26,653 nt of DNA from a virus. A program made the position numbers and the translations under genes. Under the pieces are notes generated by a model that was not told the origin of the DNA, did not search any database, and saw only the letters and a list, made by a program, of their open reading frames with translations. Every line of letters begins with the position of its first letter. The stretch's first letter is position 1. Where the stretch lies: IMG/VR virus record IMGVR_UViG_3300025131_000346, positions 1-26,653 of that record; one strand, written 5' to 3'. Shown here in pieces: positions 16,115 through 23,242 of the stretch.

Positions 16115-17011
16115 TATCTTCTCGCTCTAATTCATCTTTCAGTAATTTAAGGAATACGGTCCTTTCTGTTCGGGTCATTCCTTTTACATCCGAATAGGTG
16201 AAATGAGCCCTCTTTACTAATATATAGGCTTCTAGAAGAAGATTGTCTACATCAATTACTTCTTCTAGCTCACATCGAAAAAATTTGCGTCGATTGGGAG
16301 GTCTACTACCGAAACCTCCTTGCAATTATTGCACCCAAATTTAATTTTGGTATCGACACCAAATTCAGTCTTCATAGAGTTTAGAATAGTTTTCATGTCC
16401 CTAATCGGTAATTTATCCAAAACAGCAGCAATTATAGATTTATCTGTCTGACCATCAATTTCTACAACAAACCTCCAAATTTCATCCAAAGTTTTTCCAA
16501 CATCCGTTAATAATTTTTCATCTCTAACCCTTGGAAGAGTTACTTTACAGGTTTTATTTATAGAGGGGAGAGTAACTTCTATAGGATCAACAAAATCGTC
16601 TGGAACTGGGTTCACATTTAACTCAGATAATTTGACAGTGGTAGGAATCTCTTCCTTACAGAATGAACAAATCAATAAAGTGTTATAATCATCTCCATAA
16701 GAAATTTCTCTTAGTTTCATTATAAGATATAATTTATCTATTGAAAGCAGATCTGAAATATTAATATTAGTTGAACACCTTTGTAAAATAATATTAACAG
16801 GATCTTGCTCCTTTTTTGCATTAACGATCTGTTTTTCATCCTCAAAGGTCATCGGCCTCAGAGTGATGGGAGCCGCAGGATCCTCTAGCGTATAAACCTT
16901 ATTCTCTGACGGAAGATCTACCTCAATAGAAGAGTCTACAGGTAAATCTTTAAGAATCTCTTCTACGATTTTTTCTTTAGCTGCACTAACAGCAGGACTA
17001 GTTTTTTGCAT
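16086..17011 (-). CDS. Long form of the tail-assembly chaperone made by -1 frameshift
   Basis: The protein follows the 248-aa frame for 244 codons, shifts -1 at the slippery site and continues through a second frame to a stop at 16086, giving 308 residues. The added 64 residues begin F-R-C-E-L-E-E-V-I and contain a helical, charged segment with MTRTERTVFLKLLKDELERE, a M.rxERxxFlxLlxxE pattern of the kind seen in T-domains of tail-assembly chaperones. The extension has no ATG or GTG start of its own behind a ribosome site; its upstream open frame could only begin at TTG 16325, so frameshift expression is the best explanation. By analogy with lambda gpG/gpGT, the short and long forms would chaperone the tape measure. 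Confidence 0.75.
16265..17011 (-). CDS. Tail-assembly chaperone, gp26-like, with zinc ribbon (short form)
   Basis: A 248-residue protein resembling the T4 gp26-type baseplate/tail-assembly family: LRPMTFEDEKQIVNA (about 51-65), LLSIDKLYLIMKLREISYG (about 88-106) and two CxxC pairs, CSFC (115-118) and CNNC (227-230), which should form one zinc ribbon. The N-terminal 45 residues are Pro/Glu-rich linker. It would act in the cytoplasm during tail initiation, not necessarily ending up in the virion. ATG 17011 has a GGAG ribosome site. The stop at 16265 lies only 4 codons past the slippery heptamer, and the -1 frame continues beyond it. In T4 this gene lies near the hub genes; here it is separated from them by a replication gene cluster. 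Confidence 0.75.
   Translation of the reverse strand: MQKTSPAVSAAKEKIVEEILKDLPVDSSIEVDLPSENKVYTLEDPAAPITLRPMTFEDEKQIVNAKKEQDPVNIILQRCSTNINISDLLSIDKLYLIMKLREISYGDDYNTLLICSFCKEEIPTTVKLSELNVNPVPDDFVDPIEVTLPSINKTCKVTLPRVRDEKLLTDVGKTLDEIWRFVVEIDGQTDKSIIAAVLDKLPIRDMKTILNSMKTEFGVDTKIKFGCNNCKEVSVVDLPIDANFFDVS
16280..16286 (-). other. Slippery heptamer A_AAT_TTT (programmed -1 frameshift site)
   Basis: Read on the minus strand in the zero frame, the bases are GCA AAT TTT TTC, so the heptamer A_AAT_TTT has the canonical X_XXY_YYZ layout in the correct frame. It is followed by the zero-frame stop at 16265-16267. In the -1 frame the same bases read AAA TTT TTT CGA and stay open for 64 codons. An inverted repeat GGAGGT...ACCTCC (11-nt loop) lies about 10 nt upstream of the heptamer; no strong stem is obvious downstream. 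Confidence 0.8.
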
Positions 17012-17037
17012 TTTATAATCTCCAAACGGGTATGTAA

Positions 17038-17054
17038 TATACTATTATAGTATA
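17038..17054. promoter_or_regulatory. Perfect palindromic bidirectional promoter or operator
   Basis: Seventeen bases form a perfect inverted repeat with 8-bp arms around a central T (TATACTAT t ATAGTATA). Reading toward the minus-strand chaperone gene it contains the -10 consensus TATAAT, about 33 bp before ATG 17011. Reading toward plus it contains TATTAT, ending 6 bp before GTG 17055, so a transcript would begin at or beside the start codon. The 11-mer TATTATAGTAT (17043-17053) recurs at 26605-26615. No good -35 hexamer is seen for either direction. Confidence 0.55.
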
Positions 17055-18422
17055 GTGAAAATACATATAAATACTGCAAATTCCAGGATAGAGACGGATA
17101 ATCCTAAATTATTTCAAGCACTCTATGATTTATATTCATTCAAAGTGCCTGGAGCCGAATATTCTATGGCATACAAGCGTAGAAATTGGGATGGAAAGCA
17201 GCACTTTATATCTAGGTCAGGTATATTCAGAACAGGTTTATTACCTAGATTGTTAAAAGATCTAGAAAAAATTGAATGTACTCCAGAACTAGAATATGCT
17301 TACCAAAAACAAATTACGCATAGTTCTTATGATATCGAACAATTTTCCTTTTATGATTATCAAGAAAAACTTATCAAAAAAGCTTTAGGTTGTCAGAGAG
17401 GGATAGTTAAGTCCCCCACAGGCTCAGGCAAAACCTTAATTATGGCTGCAATAGCCAAAGCTTGGACTAACAAAAAAATGGTACTATTGTTCAATGCGAA
17501 ACAACTCCTTACACAAACTTATAAATTTTTTACTGATACCTGCGGAATTGATAATGTTGGCCTATGTTATGGTGAAGGTTATCAGTATGGAGATATTATG
17601 CTTTGTACGGTCCAAAGTATTGAAAAGATTCTGGATACTCATCTTAAAGAGGCTGAAGTTCTAATGGTAGATGAGTGTCATGAGTTTGCTAACGGAAAAA
17701 CAACTTTGGCTGCCATACGATCTTTTCCTAATGCAAAAATTCGTTTAGGATTTACTGCTACTCCTCCTAAGGACAAGATACCTAGATATAATCTAGAGGG
17801 GGCACTCGGAGAGGTTTGGGAAATAGTTGAAACTTCAGATCTAGTGGAGTCAGGAAAATTGGCAAGACCTATCATTCAATTAGTTGACAGATCATATTCA
17901 GCAAGTGGGGCTGATGAGGATTTATCCTATTTAGATGTGTATGAGCAGTATATCGTTGATAACGACCTTAGAAACAAAATAATAAGAGAAATAGTAGATG
18001 ATATTAAAAACAAACATTCTAGAGCCCGTATCCTTATACTTACCAAATCGCTTGATCATGGAAGAGCCTTGGAAAACTTACTTGGAAAATCAAGCAAATT
18101 TCTTGTGGGAGGGGACTCCCTTGGAGAGCGGTATAAGGCTATATCTCACTTTAGGGGAAGAAAAGCGTCTAGCATCCTTATTGGGACGAGAATCCTCCAG
18201 ACTGGTATAAATATAGAGGAAATAACGCACTTTATTAATGCCAGAGGTATGAAGTCGGAGATAGCTACCATCCAAGCGTTAGGAAGGGCTCTTCGCAAAT
18301 CAAAAGGAAAAACCGAGGTTTTTGTGTATGATTTCCTAGATAAGGAAAAATACCTGCGTGAACATTCTTTGGAGCGCAAAAAACACTACGAAAATGAAGG
18401 ACATGAGGTTAGAATACTATGA
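17055..18422 (+). CDS. uvsW: UvsW-like superfamily 2 helicase
   Basis: This 455-residue SF2 helicase has all core motifs: Walker A PTGSGKT (121-127), DECH (206-209), TAT in LGFTATPP (235-237), motif V TRILQTGINIEEI (378-390) and motif VI QALGRALRKSKGK (407-419). The N-terminal 70 residues (RRNWDGKQHFISRSG) align with the small domain of T4 UvsW, where a YGNWDG sequence sits at the same distance from the start. T4 UvsW unwinds R-loops and branched DNA, switching replication from origin to recombination-dependent mode. The start is GTG at 17055; an in-frame stop at 17016 leaves no ATG upstream and no ribosome site is visible, so the mRNA may be leaderless. Length is somewhat below T4's 503 aa. 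Confidence 0.93.
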   Translation: MKIHINTANSRIETDNPKLFQALYDLYSFKVPGAEYSMAYKRRNWDGKQHFISRSGIFRTGLLPRLLKDLEKIECTPELEYAYQKQITHSSYDIEQFSFYDYQEKLIKKALGCQRGIVKSPTGSGKTLIMAAIAKAWTNKKMVLLFNAKQLLTQTYKFFTDTCGIDNVGLCYGEGYQYGDIMLCTVQSIEKILDTHLKEAEVLMVDECHEFANGKTTLAAIRSFPNAKIRLGFTATPPKDKIPRYNLEGALGEVWEIVETSDLVESGKLARPIIQLVDRSYSASGADEDLSYLDVYEQYIVDNDLRNKIIREIVDDIKNKHSRARILILTKSLDHGRALENLLGKSSKFLVGGDSLGERYKAISHFRGRKASSILIGTRILQTGINIEEITHFINARGMKSEIATIQALGRALRKSKGKTEVFVYDFLDKEKYLREHSLERKKHYENEGHEVRIL

Positions 18423-18646
18423 GAACATCCCACGATATTAGAAAAAAAGAGACGGAAATCTCTCCTGAAGAGAAAAAGCAATTAGAGACAATTATAGAAG
18501 AAATTAAATTTATTTTAAAATCTCCTAAAGTGAACGAAGATACGCTAAACCAACTGAAAAATGTAATAACTTCCGCAACGAATCTTAAAGAGAATTACAC
18601 CTTAAGAATCATACGGAAGTTAAAACAAAATCATATGCTCGACTAG
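18419..18646 (+). CDS. Small helical protein, UvsW.1-like by position
   Basis: A 75-residue charged, helical protein (EEKKQLETIIEEIKFILKS, then NLKENYTLRIIRKLKQNHML) overlapping the uvsW stop by 4 nt, so translation is coupled. In T4 a 76-residue protein, UvsW.1, directly follows UvsW, and the two were once thought to be one protein. Size, position and helical make-up suggest the same role as a UvsW partner, but I cannot confirm homology from residues alone. The stop codon shares CTAG with the convergent neighbour. Confidence 0.65.
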   Translation: MRTSHDIRKKETEISPEEKKQLETIIEEIKFILKSPKVNEDTLNQLKNVITSATNLKENYTLRIIRKLKQNHMLD

Positions 18647-18870
18647 CTTTCCTTCTCGCAGCAATTCTCGCTTAAGACGACCTCTTCAGCCTTCTTCATT
18701 CGCCCCATACGGGCTCCCCACTCGCCACGATCCGATCCACGCATACGCTCCATAATAGCACCACGCTTGCTCCCAGAGCGGTCACGATCCTTTCTCATAT
18801 CATTAACTTGCACAAGGAATAAAAATCCCACCATAGCAAGTAAAATGTTCTCTTTCGTTAAATACTTCAT
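18643..18870 (-). CDS. Small membrane protein with arginine-rich tail
   Basis: A 75-residue protein with one N-terminal membrane segment (ILLAMVGFLFLVQV, about 9-22) and a strongly charged Arg/Asp/Glu tail (KDRDRSGSKRGAIMERMRG). The tail coding region, 18701-18790, is about 63% G+C (57 of 90 bases), much above the neighbouring genes, and ends in a Cys-Cys pair. It starts 1 nt after the stop of another small membrane protein. A lysis-related or envelope role could fit, but holin features are not decisive, as holins are mostly more hydrophobic. Function unknown. Confidence 0.6.
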   Translation of the reverse strand: MKYLTKENILLAMVGFLFLVQVNDMRKDRDRSGSKRGAIMERMRGSDRGEWGARMGRMKKAEEVVLSENCCEKES

Positions 18871-18871
18871 A

Positions 18872-19108
18872 TTAGTTCTCCAAGTTGGGAATTGTTATAT
18901 CGGGGTTTCCCATTTTTAGTTTAAGACCCCAGTTTTCCATATCTCTCTTGGTCCACTGATCCTCCAGCTTCCCTTCCAACATATCCAGCTTATAGTTAAT
19001 ATTAGTAAGCTGAGTACTTATCCAGACCACCCCTCCACAGAGAGCGAGTACCATACCTAATGGCATTAGAGTGTCCTTTGTTATAAATGTTTTTCTTTCT
19101 TGTGTCAT
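18872..19108 (-). CDS. Small membrane protein with helical tail
   Basis: A 78-residue protein with a single hydrophobic segment (LMPLGMVLALCGGVVWIS, about 14-31) followed by a polar helix (NINYKLDMLEGKLEDQ) and a short acidic end ending NPDITIPNLEN. The N-terminus is charged, suggesting an N-in topology with a periplasmic helix, as in inner-membrane spanin-like or accessory proteins. It is paired with the next small membrane gene downstream. Ribosome site AAAGGA precedes ATG 19108. No family recognised; candidates are a lysis accessory protein, an envelope protein or a superinfection-exclusion factor. Confidence 0.6.
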   Translation of the reverse strand: MTQERKTFITKDTLMPLGMVLALCGGVVWISTQLTNINYKLDMLEGKLEDQWTKRDMENWGLKLKMGNPDITIPNLEN

Positions 19109-19120
19109 TAGGTTTTTCCT

Positions 19121-21106
19121 TTAATTTATTCTTCTTACACTAAAGCTGGTTCCTATCCTAGATGCGGCACTATTGCTCCCCCCCACTTCAACATGGCAAA
19201 GAAGCTTAACTCCAGCAGCTAAGTATCCCATCCACTCTATAACTTGGTCCTGAGGGTCAATATTCTGTCTAATAACTTGTACTCTTTGAGTTAGATCTGT
19301 GTCAACCCATCCAGGGGAACCTGTATTGGTCGCTAGTGTTAGTGTAATAGTCGTTGGGCTGGCATCAACCAGAAAACTTGCCTGGACACTAACATGATAA
19401 TATCCAGCGTTTACTATATTAAAATATGGATAAGTACTATCCCAATTAATCTCTTCAGAATCTATCGCTGTAACCGCTACTGTAGGATCGGATGGACTCT
19501 CAGCAACCCCAGAACCTATATAATAATCATTTTGTTCAGCATCTGTACCAGCAACAGTTATTCTTAAATAAGCCCAAGGAGCGGGAACGGGACAAGCACT
19601 TACTGTAATTGCAGATACTGTAGCAGCGGGAGCAGTACCTCCTAAAGACTTTGTACTTGATACATTAGCCCAAGTAGCGGCATCATTCCAGTCTGAATAA
19701 CCTGTTGCTGAAGGAAACAAGTCCGTACTATACGCAGCGTCCCAGTTAGAGGCTCCAGCATCTACTGTAGTTTTTGTACTATTCCAACCTGCAAAGCCTG
19801 TAGCAGAAGGAACTTGGGCCTCTACAGTGACTACTCTACCATCAATAGTAGTAGTAGAAGTTTCAACTGAGCCTGAAAATGCATTCAAGGCATCCGTACT
19901 AGTATCAAGAGTGGCTGTACTAGCCTCTACGGTACTAGAAAAACCTTCAAAAACAGATGATGCATTTACTAGAGATCCCGAACCATCAAAAACAAAAGTA
20001 CTAGTATTTCCAATAGTAGTAGAAGCCTGAGTTACATAATCCCTAGTTCTGTCCCAGTCAGAAAATCCTACTGCTGAAGGAACTTGACCCTCTACAGTAC
20101 CTACTCTAGTATCAATAGCAGTAATATTCGAATCAAGAGTGGCTGTACTAGTATCCACGGAGCCCGAAAATGCATTCAAGGCATCCGTACTAGTATCAAG
20201 AATGGCTGTACTAGTTTCAACTGAGCCAGAAAAACCTTCAAAAACAGATGATGCATTTACTAGAGATCCTGAACCATCAAAAACAAAAGTACTAGTATTT
20301 CCAATAGTAGTAGAAGCCTGAGTTACATAATCCCTGGTTCTATCCCAGTCAGAAAAGCCTACAGCAGAAGGACCTCCTATAGCAACAACATCGGCAGAAG
20401 TGGTTAAAATATTAGCTCTATCGCCATAAATGAGGTTCCAGTTAGCAAAGCCTACAGCAGAAGGAACTTGGCCTTCTACAGTACCTACTCTAGTATCAAT
20501 AGCAGTAATATCCGTATCAAGAGTGGCTGTACTAGTTTCTACCGAACCAGAAAATGCATTCAAGGCATCCGTACTAGTATCAAGATCAACTACACTAGTA
20601 TCAACTGAACCTGACCAAACATTCAAGGCATCAGTACTAGTATCAAGATCAACTACACTAGTATCGACTGAGCCAGAAAATGCATTCAAGGCATCCGTAC
20701 TAGTATCAAGAGTGGCTGTACTAGTTTCAACTGAGCCAGAAAATGCATTTAAAGTAGCAGATGTACTATTCCAGTTTTCAAACCCTGCTGCGGAGGGATC
20801 TCCTCCAGCATCCCAAGCATTAGAGGAGTCCTTTACTCTATCCCTAGATTGATTCCAATCATCGGAACTAGCAGCTACTACAGTAGAGGTGTCATTCCAG
20901 TTTTCAAACCCTGCCGCTGAAGGATCTCCCCCCTCATCCCAAGTAGCTGAAGTATCCTCCACAGCACTAACAACATTTCTAATATTTCTAGTAAGGGTAC
21001 TACTAGCAATAGTATCCCCTACAAGCCCAACCTTTAGACCTGATGGATCTCCACTATCGGGATCTAAATCTATTAAGACCAGATTTGTTGCTGAAAGCTC
21101 TGCCAT
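19121..21106 (-). CDS. Repeat-rich fibre protein with C1q/TNF-like tip
   Basis: A 661-residue protein. Residues 1-480 are Ser/Thr/Ala/Asp-rich and repetitive: PSAxGFxxW or a close variant occurs seven times (starting near 62, 104, 215, 246, 343, 433, 465); four tandem 21-residue repeats (AFSGSVETSTATLDTSTDALN type) span 121-204; a 97-residue unit occurs twice (246-342 and 343-439). Twenty-one equals three heptads, which favours a trimeric coiled shaft. The C-terminal 150 residues, with YFNIVNAGYYHVSVQASFL and LAAGVKLLCHVEVGG, look like a C1q/TNF jelly-roll tip that often binds surface glycans or trimerises the shaft. Likely a head or tail fibre; position upstream of small membrane genes does not decide which. 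ATG 21106 has AAGGA upstream. Confidence 0.8.
   Translation of the reverse strand: MAELSATNLVLIDLDPDSGDPSGLKVGLVGDTIASSTLTRNIRNVVSAVEDTSATWDEGGDPSAAGFENWNDTSTVVAASSDDWNQSRDRVKDSSNAWDAGGDPSAAGFENWNSTSATLNAFSGSVETSTATLDTSTDALNAFSGSVDTSVVDLDTSTDALNVWSGSVDTSVVDLDTSTDALNAFSGSVETSTATLDTDITAIDTRVGTVEGQVPSAVGFANWNLIYGDRANILTTSADVVAIGGPSAVGFSDWDRTRDYVTQASTTIGNTSTFVFDGSGSLVNASSVFEGFSGSVETSTAILDTSTDALNAFSGSVDTSTATLDSNITAIDTRVGTVEGQVPSAVGFSDWDRTRDYVTQASTTIGNTSTFVFDGSGSLVNASSVFEGFSSTVEASTATLDTSTDALNAFSGSVETSTTTIDGRVVTVEAQVPSATGFAGWNSTKTTVDAGASNWDAAYSTDLFPSATGYSDWNDAATWANVSSTKSLGGTAPAATVSAITVSACPVPAPWAYLRITVAGTDAEQNDYYIGSGVAESPSDPTVAVTAIDSEEINWDSTYPYFNIVNAGYYHVSVQASFLVDASPTTITLTLATNTGSPGWVDTDLTQRVQVIRQNIDPQDQVIEWMGYLAAGVKLLCHVEVGGSNSAASRIGTSFSVRRIN
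19790..20371. repeat. Two tandem 291-bp (97-codon) units in the fibre gene
   Basis: Bases 20081-20371 and 19790-20080 encode near-identical 97-residue modules beginning PSAVGFSDWDRTRDYVTQAS; the offset is exactly 291 bp. Within the unit, base differences are few and often third-position, so the duplication is recent or kept similar by recombination. Confidence 0.85.
20495..20746. repeat. Four tandem 63-bp (21-codon) repeats in the fibre gene
   Basis: Four 63-bp units (252 bp) encode FSGSV(E/D)TS-type 21-residue repeats at residues 121-204. The CTAGTATCAAG-type DNA core recurs here and in the adjacent 291-bp units, which would allow in-frame length change by slippage or recombination. Confidence 0.85.
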
Positions 21107-21126
21107 AGAAAATCCTTAGGTGCCCT

Positions 21127-21585
21127 TTAGACTCCTGCATCATAAGATTGTTCTAAGCGAAGACTATTTAATGGGAACAAGTTTCCGTAAGTGACACCTA
21201 TAAGCACACCCGCACCAGATTCGGTTTGAACTTTTACTTTTATTCCAGTACAAACTTGTCCATTAGACCCATGCCACTCAGCCTCGCCTGGACCCAAAGC
21301 CCCAACAAATCCAACACCGCAGATGCCCTTTCCTGGAACAGCCGCTTGGACTGCACTTAGAGTATCAGTAACCATATTTCCTGTATGAGAAACCCCACTA
21401 AGTTCAGCTACTACTGCCGTAGCATGTTCAACATCACCCGCTCCCCTTCCCGTAATACGGAAGTAACTACATTTAATATCATTTCCTGCTGAATCTCTAA
21501 AGGGAATTTCAGTGATACTTTCATTTACTAAACCAGAAACTCCAAGATAAAAAGTTCTTTGTCCTGTTACAAGATCGTTAGTCAT
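21127..21585 (-). CDS. Small beta-rich protein, possibly virion-associated
   Basis: A 152-residue, Gly/Val/Thr-rich protein with little charge (TFYLGVSGLVNESITEIPF near the start; GICGVGFVGALGPGEAEWHG near the middle). Such composition fits a small decoration or head-surface protein, as do the flanking structural genes, but I recognise no family motif. It starts in a TAATG junction with the 539-aa gene, so the two are probably co-translated. It may attach to the fibre encoded next. Confidence 0.6.
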   Translation of the reverse strand: MTNDLVTGQRTFYLGVSGLVNESITEIPFRDSAGNDIKCSYFRITGRGAGDVEHATAVVAELSGVSHTGNMVTDTLSAVQAAVPGKGICGVGFVGALGPGEAEWHGSNGQVCTGIKVKVQTESGAGVLIGVTYGNLFPLNSLRLEQSYDAGV

Positions 21586-23204
21586 TATTCTTTCTCCTCT
21601 TTATCTCCCATTCCAAGTTCAGACGCAATATCATCGACCATGTTTTCTAAATCAGAAAGACTACTTACTGCCTCGTCTTCAGGAACAGGCTCCTCGGGCA
21701 TTGGGGGTGTTGGCTCTTCTTCAGGAGGAGTCTCTTGTGATGCTTCTGCACTCGCCGCCTTGGCTAGGTTCTTATCTCCCTTCGCAGCAGCAACTTCAGC
21801 TTCAGCAGCCTTTCCTCCCTTCTCCCCAGCAGCCATAGCAGTCTTGTTTACATTCTCATCAGAAGGGTATTCTTGATCTGTATTAGCTTTAACCGTATCC
21901 TTTAAAGAATCTATTAATTCTTTTGCATCCCCAAGATTTTTAGAAAGTCTTTTAAAATCAACTTTAGATGATGTTTTCGTAGCTTCCTCTAAAATATCAA
22001 CATACCCCGCTTGAGAAAATACATGGTAAATATATTCATTTAAATCAATACATTCCACCCCAGACTTACCCTTTAAAGAATCTCCCATTTCAGAGAATAG
22101 TTGCTTAAGAACTGATCCACTAGAAGATAATCTAGAAAGGGCCTCAAAAATAACAATTTGAGTATTAATTAAACTTTTAAAAGATGCAGGTTCTTGTATA
22201 TTTTGAATATTCACTCCATACTTCTCATTAATAGTCTCAATCAATTCTTCCTTCACTTCTTTTTTAATTTCAAAAATTTTAGAAGAGTACTGTTGGATAT
22301 CTTTGTCATCTACACCAATACCATCTATGTTGGCTAAACAATTTTTAAAGGTATTAAATAGTGATTTTTTTGACGCTAAAGCAATATAAGGAACTTCTTT
22401 TAACGATTCAGCCAATGCTCCTACAATTTTTTCATCACTTTCAAAGATCATACTTGCAAGTTTTCTAACACTAGAGTTTGTAGCCCAAATAACATTAAAC
22501 TCTTTCTTTGATTCAATAAGTTCCTTTTTTACAAGTTCCTGACGACAAATCATTTCATAAATAGAAGATGATGTTCCTTCTTTAAGAATATAAGATTTGT
22601 TATCTACTAAGTCCTCATAAGAAAGTCTTGGAAAACTAAACGCTGTAGAGACCGCATTGGACAAAGTTACAGCGTTCTTTATTTCAGGAACACTCATAAT
22701 TTTCTCATAATTCTCTTGTAAAAAAGCTATCACTTGAGGAGTTACTTCTTCTATTTTAGAAAACTCTTCGGAGTCAATAATTTTTTCTATTTTTTCTAAT
22801 TTATGAGTTTTTTCCATTAGTTTATGTTGAAGGGAGTCTAATTTTAATCTGTTCTCCCATAAAGATAATACATCAGAGAACGAGTTCTCAGCAGAACCGT
22901 ATTCCCCATAGTAAATCCCCTCGACAAAATTATGAATTTTTTCACTTATAAAATTATCAAAAACATCTCCATCACTAAAGACAGAGGATTCTTGAATATT
23001 TATATTATTGAGAATAACATCCTTATCGGTGCTATAATTACCACTTATTACTTTATTATTTTCAGTTAAATAAGTAACTGTAGAATTGTGGCTATCAATA
23101 GAAAATAAAGTGATATTTTCTCGTAACGATCTTCCAATACAATCTCCTAGTTTCACTAATAGTGAAATGGTTTTGTCTCTCTCTTCAAATAACTGTGAAA
23201 ACAT
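21585..23204 (-). CDS. Unknown 539-aa helical protein following the portal gene
   Basis: A 539-residue, mainly helical protein (Lys/Glu/Ser/Leu-rich; KLMEKTHKLEKIEKIIDSEE near 130) whose last 100 residues are an Ala-rich then Pro/Glu-rich acidic tail (TPPEEEPTPPMPEEPVPEDE). T4-like phages usually have prohead core or scaffold genes and the protease after the portal. The acidic low-complexity tail and coiled parts would suit a prohead core/scaffold protein, but I see no protease motif and no clear homology. The ribosome site GGAGAA precedes ATG 23204. Best recorded as unknown with a possible head-assembly role. Confidence 0.6.
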   Translation of the reverse strand: MFSQLFEERDKTISLLVKLGDCIGRSLRENITLFSIDSHNSTVTYLTENNKVISGNYSTDKDVILNNINIQESSVFSDGDVFDNFISEKIHNFVEGIYYGEYGSAENSFSDVLSLWENRLKLDSLQHKLMEKTHKLEKIEKIIDSEEFSKIEEVTPQVIAFLQENYEKIMSVPEIKNAVTLSNAVSTAFSFPRLSYEDLVDNKSYILKEGTSSSIYEMICRQELVKKELIESKKEFNVIWATNSSVRKLASMIFESDEKIVGALAESLKEVPYIALASKKSLFNTFKNCLANIDGIGVDDKDIQQYSSKIFEIKKEVKEELIETINEKYGVNIQNIQEPASFKSLINTQIVIFEALSRLSSSGSVLKQLFSEMGDSLKGKSGVECIDLNEYIYHVFSQAGYVDILEEATKTSSKVDFKRLSKNLGDAKELIDSLKDTVKANTDQEYPSDENVNKTAMAAGEKGGKAAEAEVAAAKGDKNLAKAASAEASQETPPEEEPTPPMPEEPVPEDEAVSSLSDLENMVDDIASELGMGDKEEKE

Positions 23205-23242
23205 AATAATTCTCCATGTGCCTCTTGTTTTATATATGCAAG

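Noticed and set aside
16086-16325. Independent 79-aa gene starting at TTG 16325
   Set aside because: The TTG is a chance start with no ribosome site at a usable distance; the slippery heptamer gives a better explanation as a frameshift extension.
19790-20746. CRISPR-like repeats
   Set aside because: Repeats are in-frame coding modules without unique spacers of fixed length.
20430-20852. Open frame of 140 codons on the plus strand (and shorter ones at 19827 and 20139)
   Set aside because: Antisense to the repeat region of the fibre gene; the repeats keep all frames open. No ribosome site and low-complexity translation.
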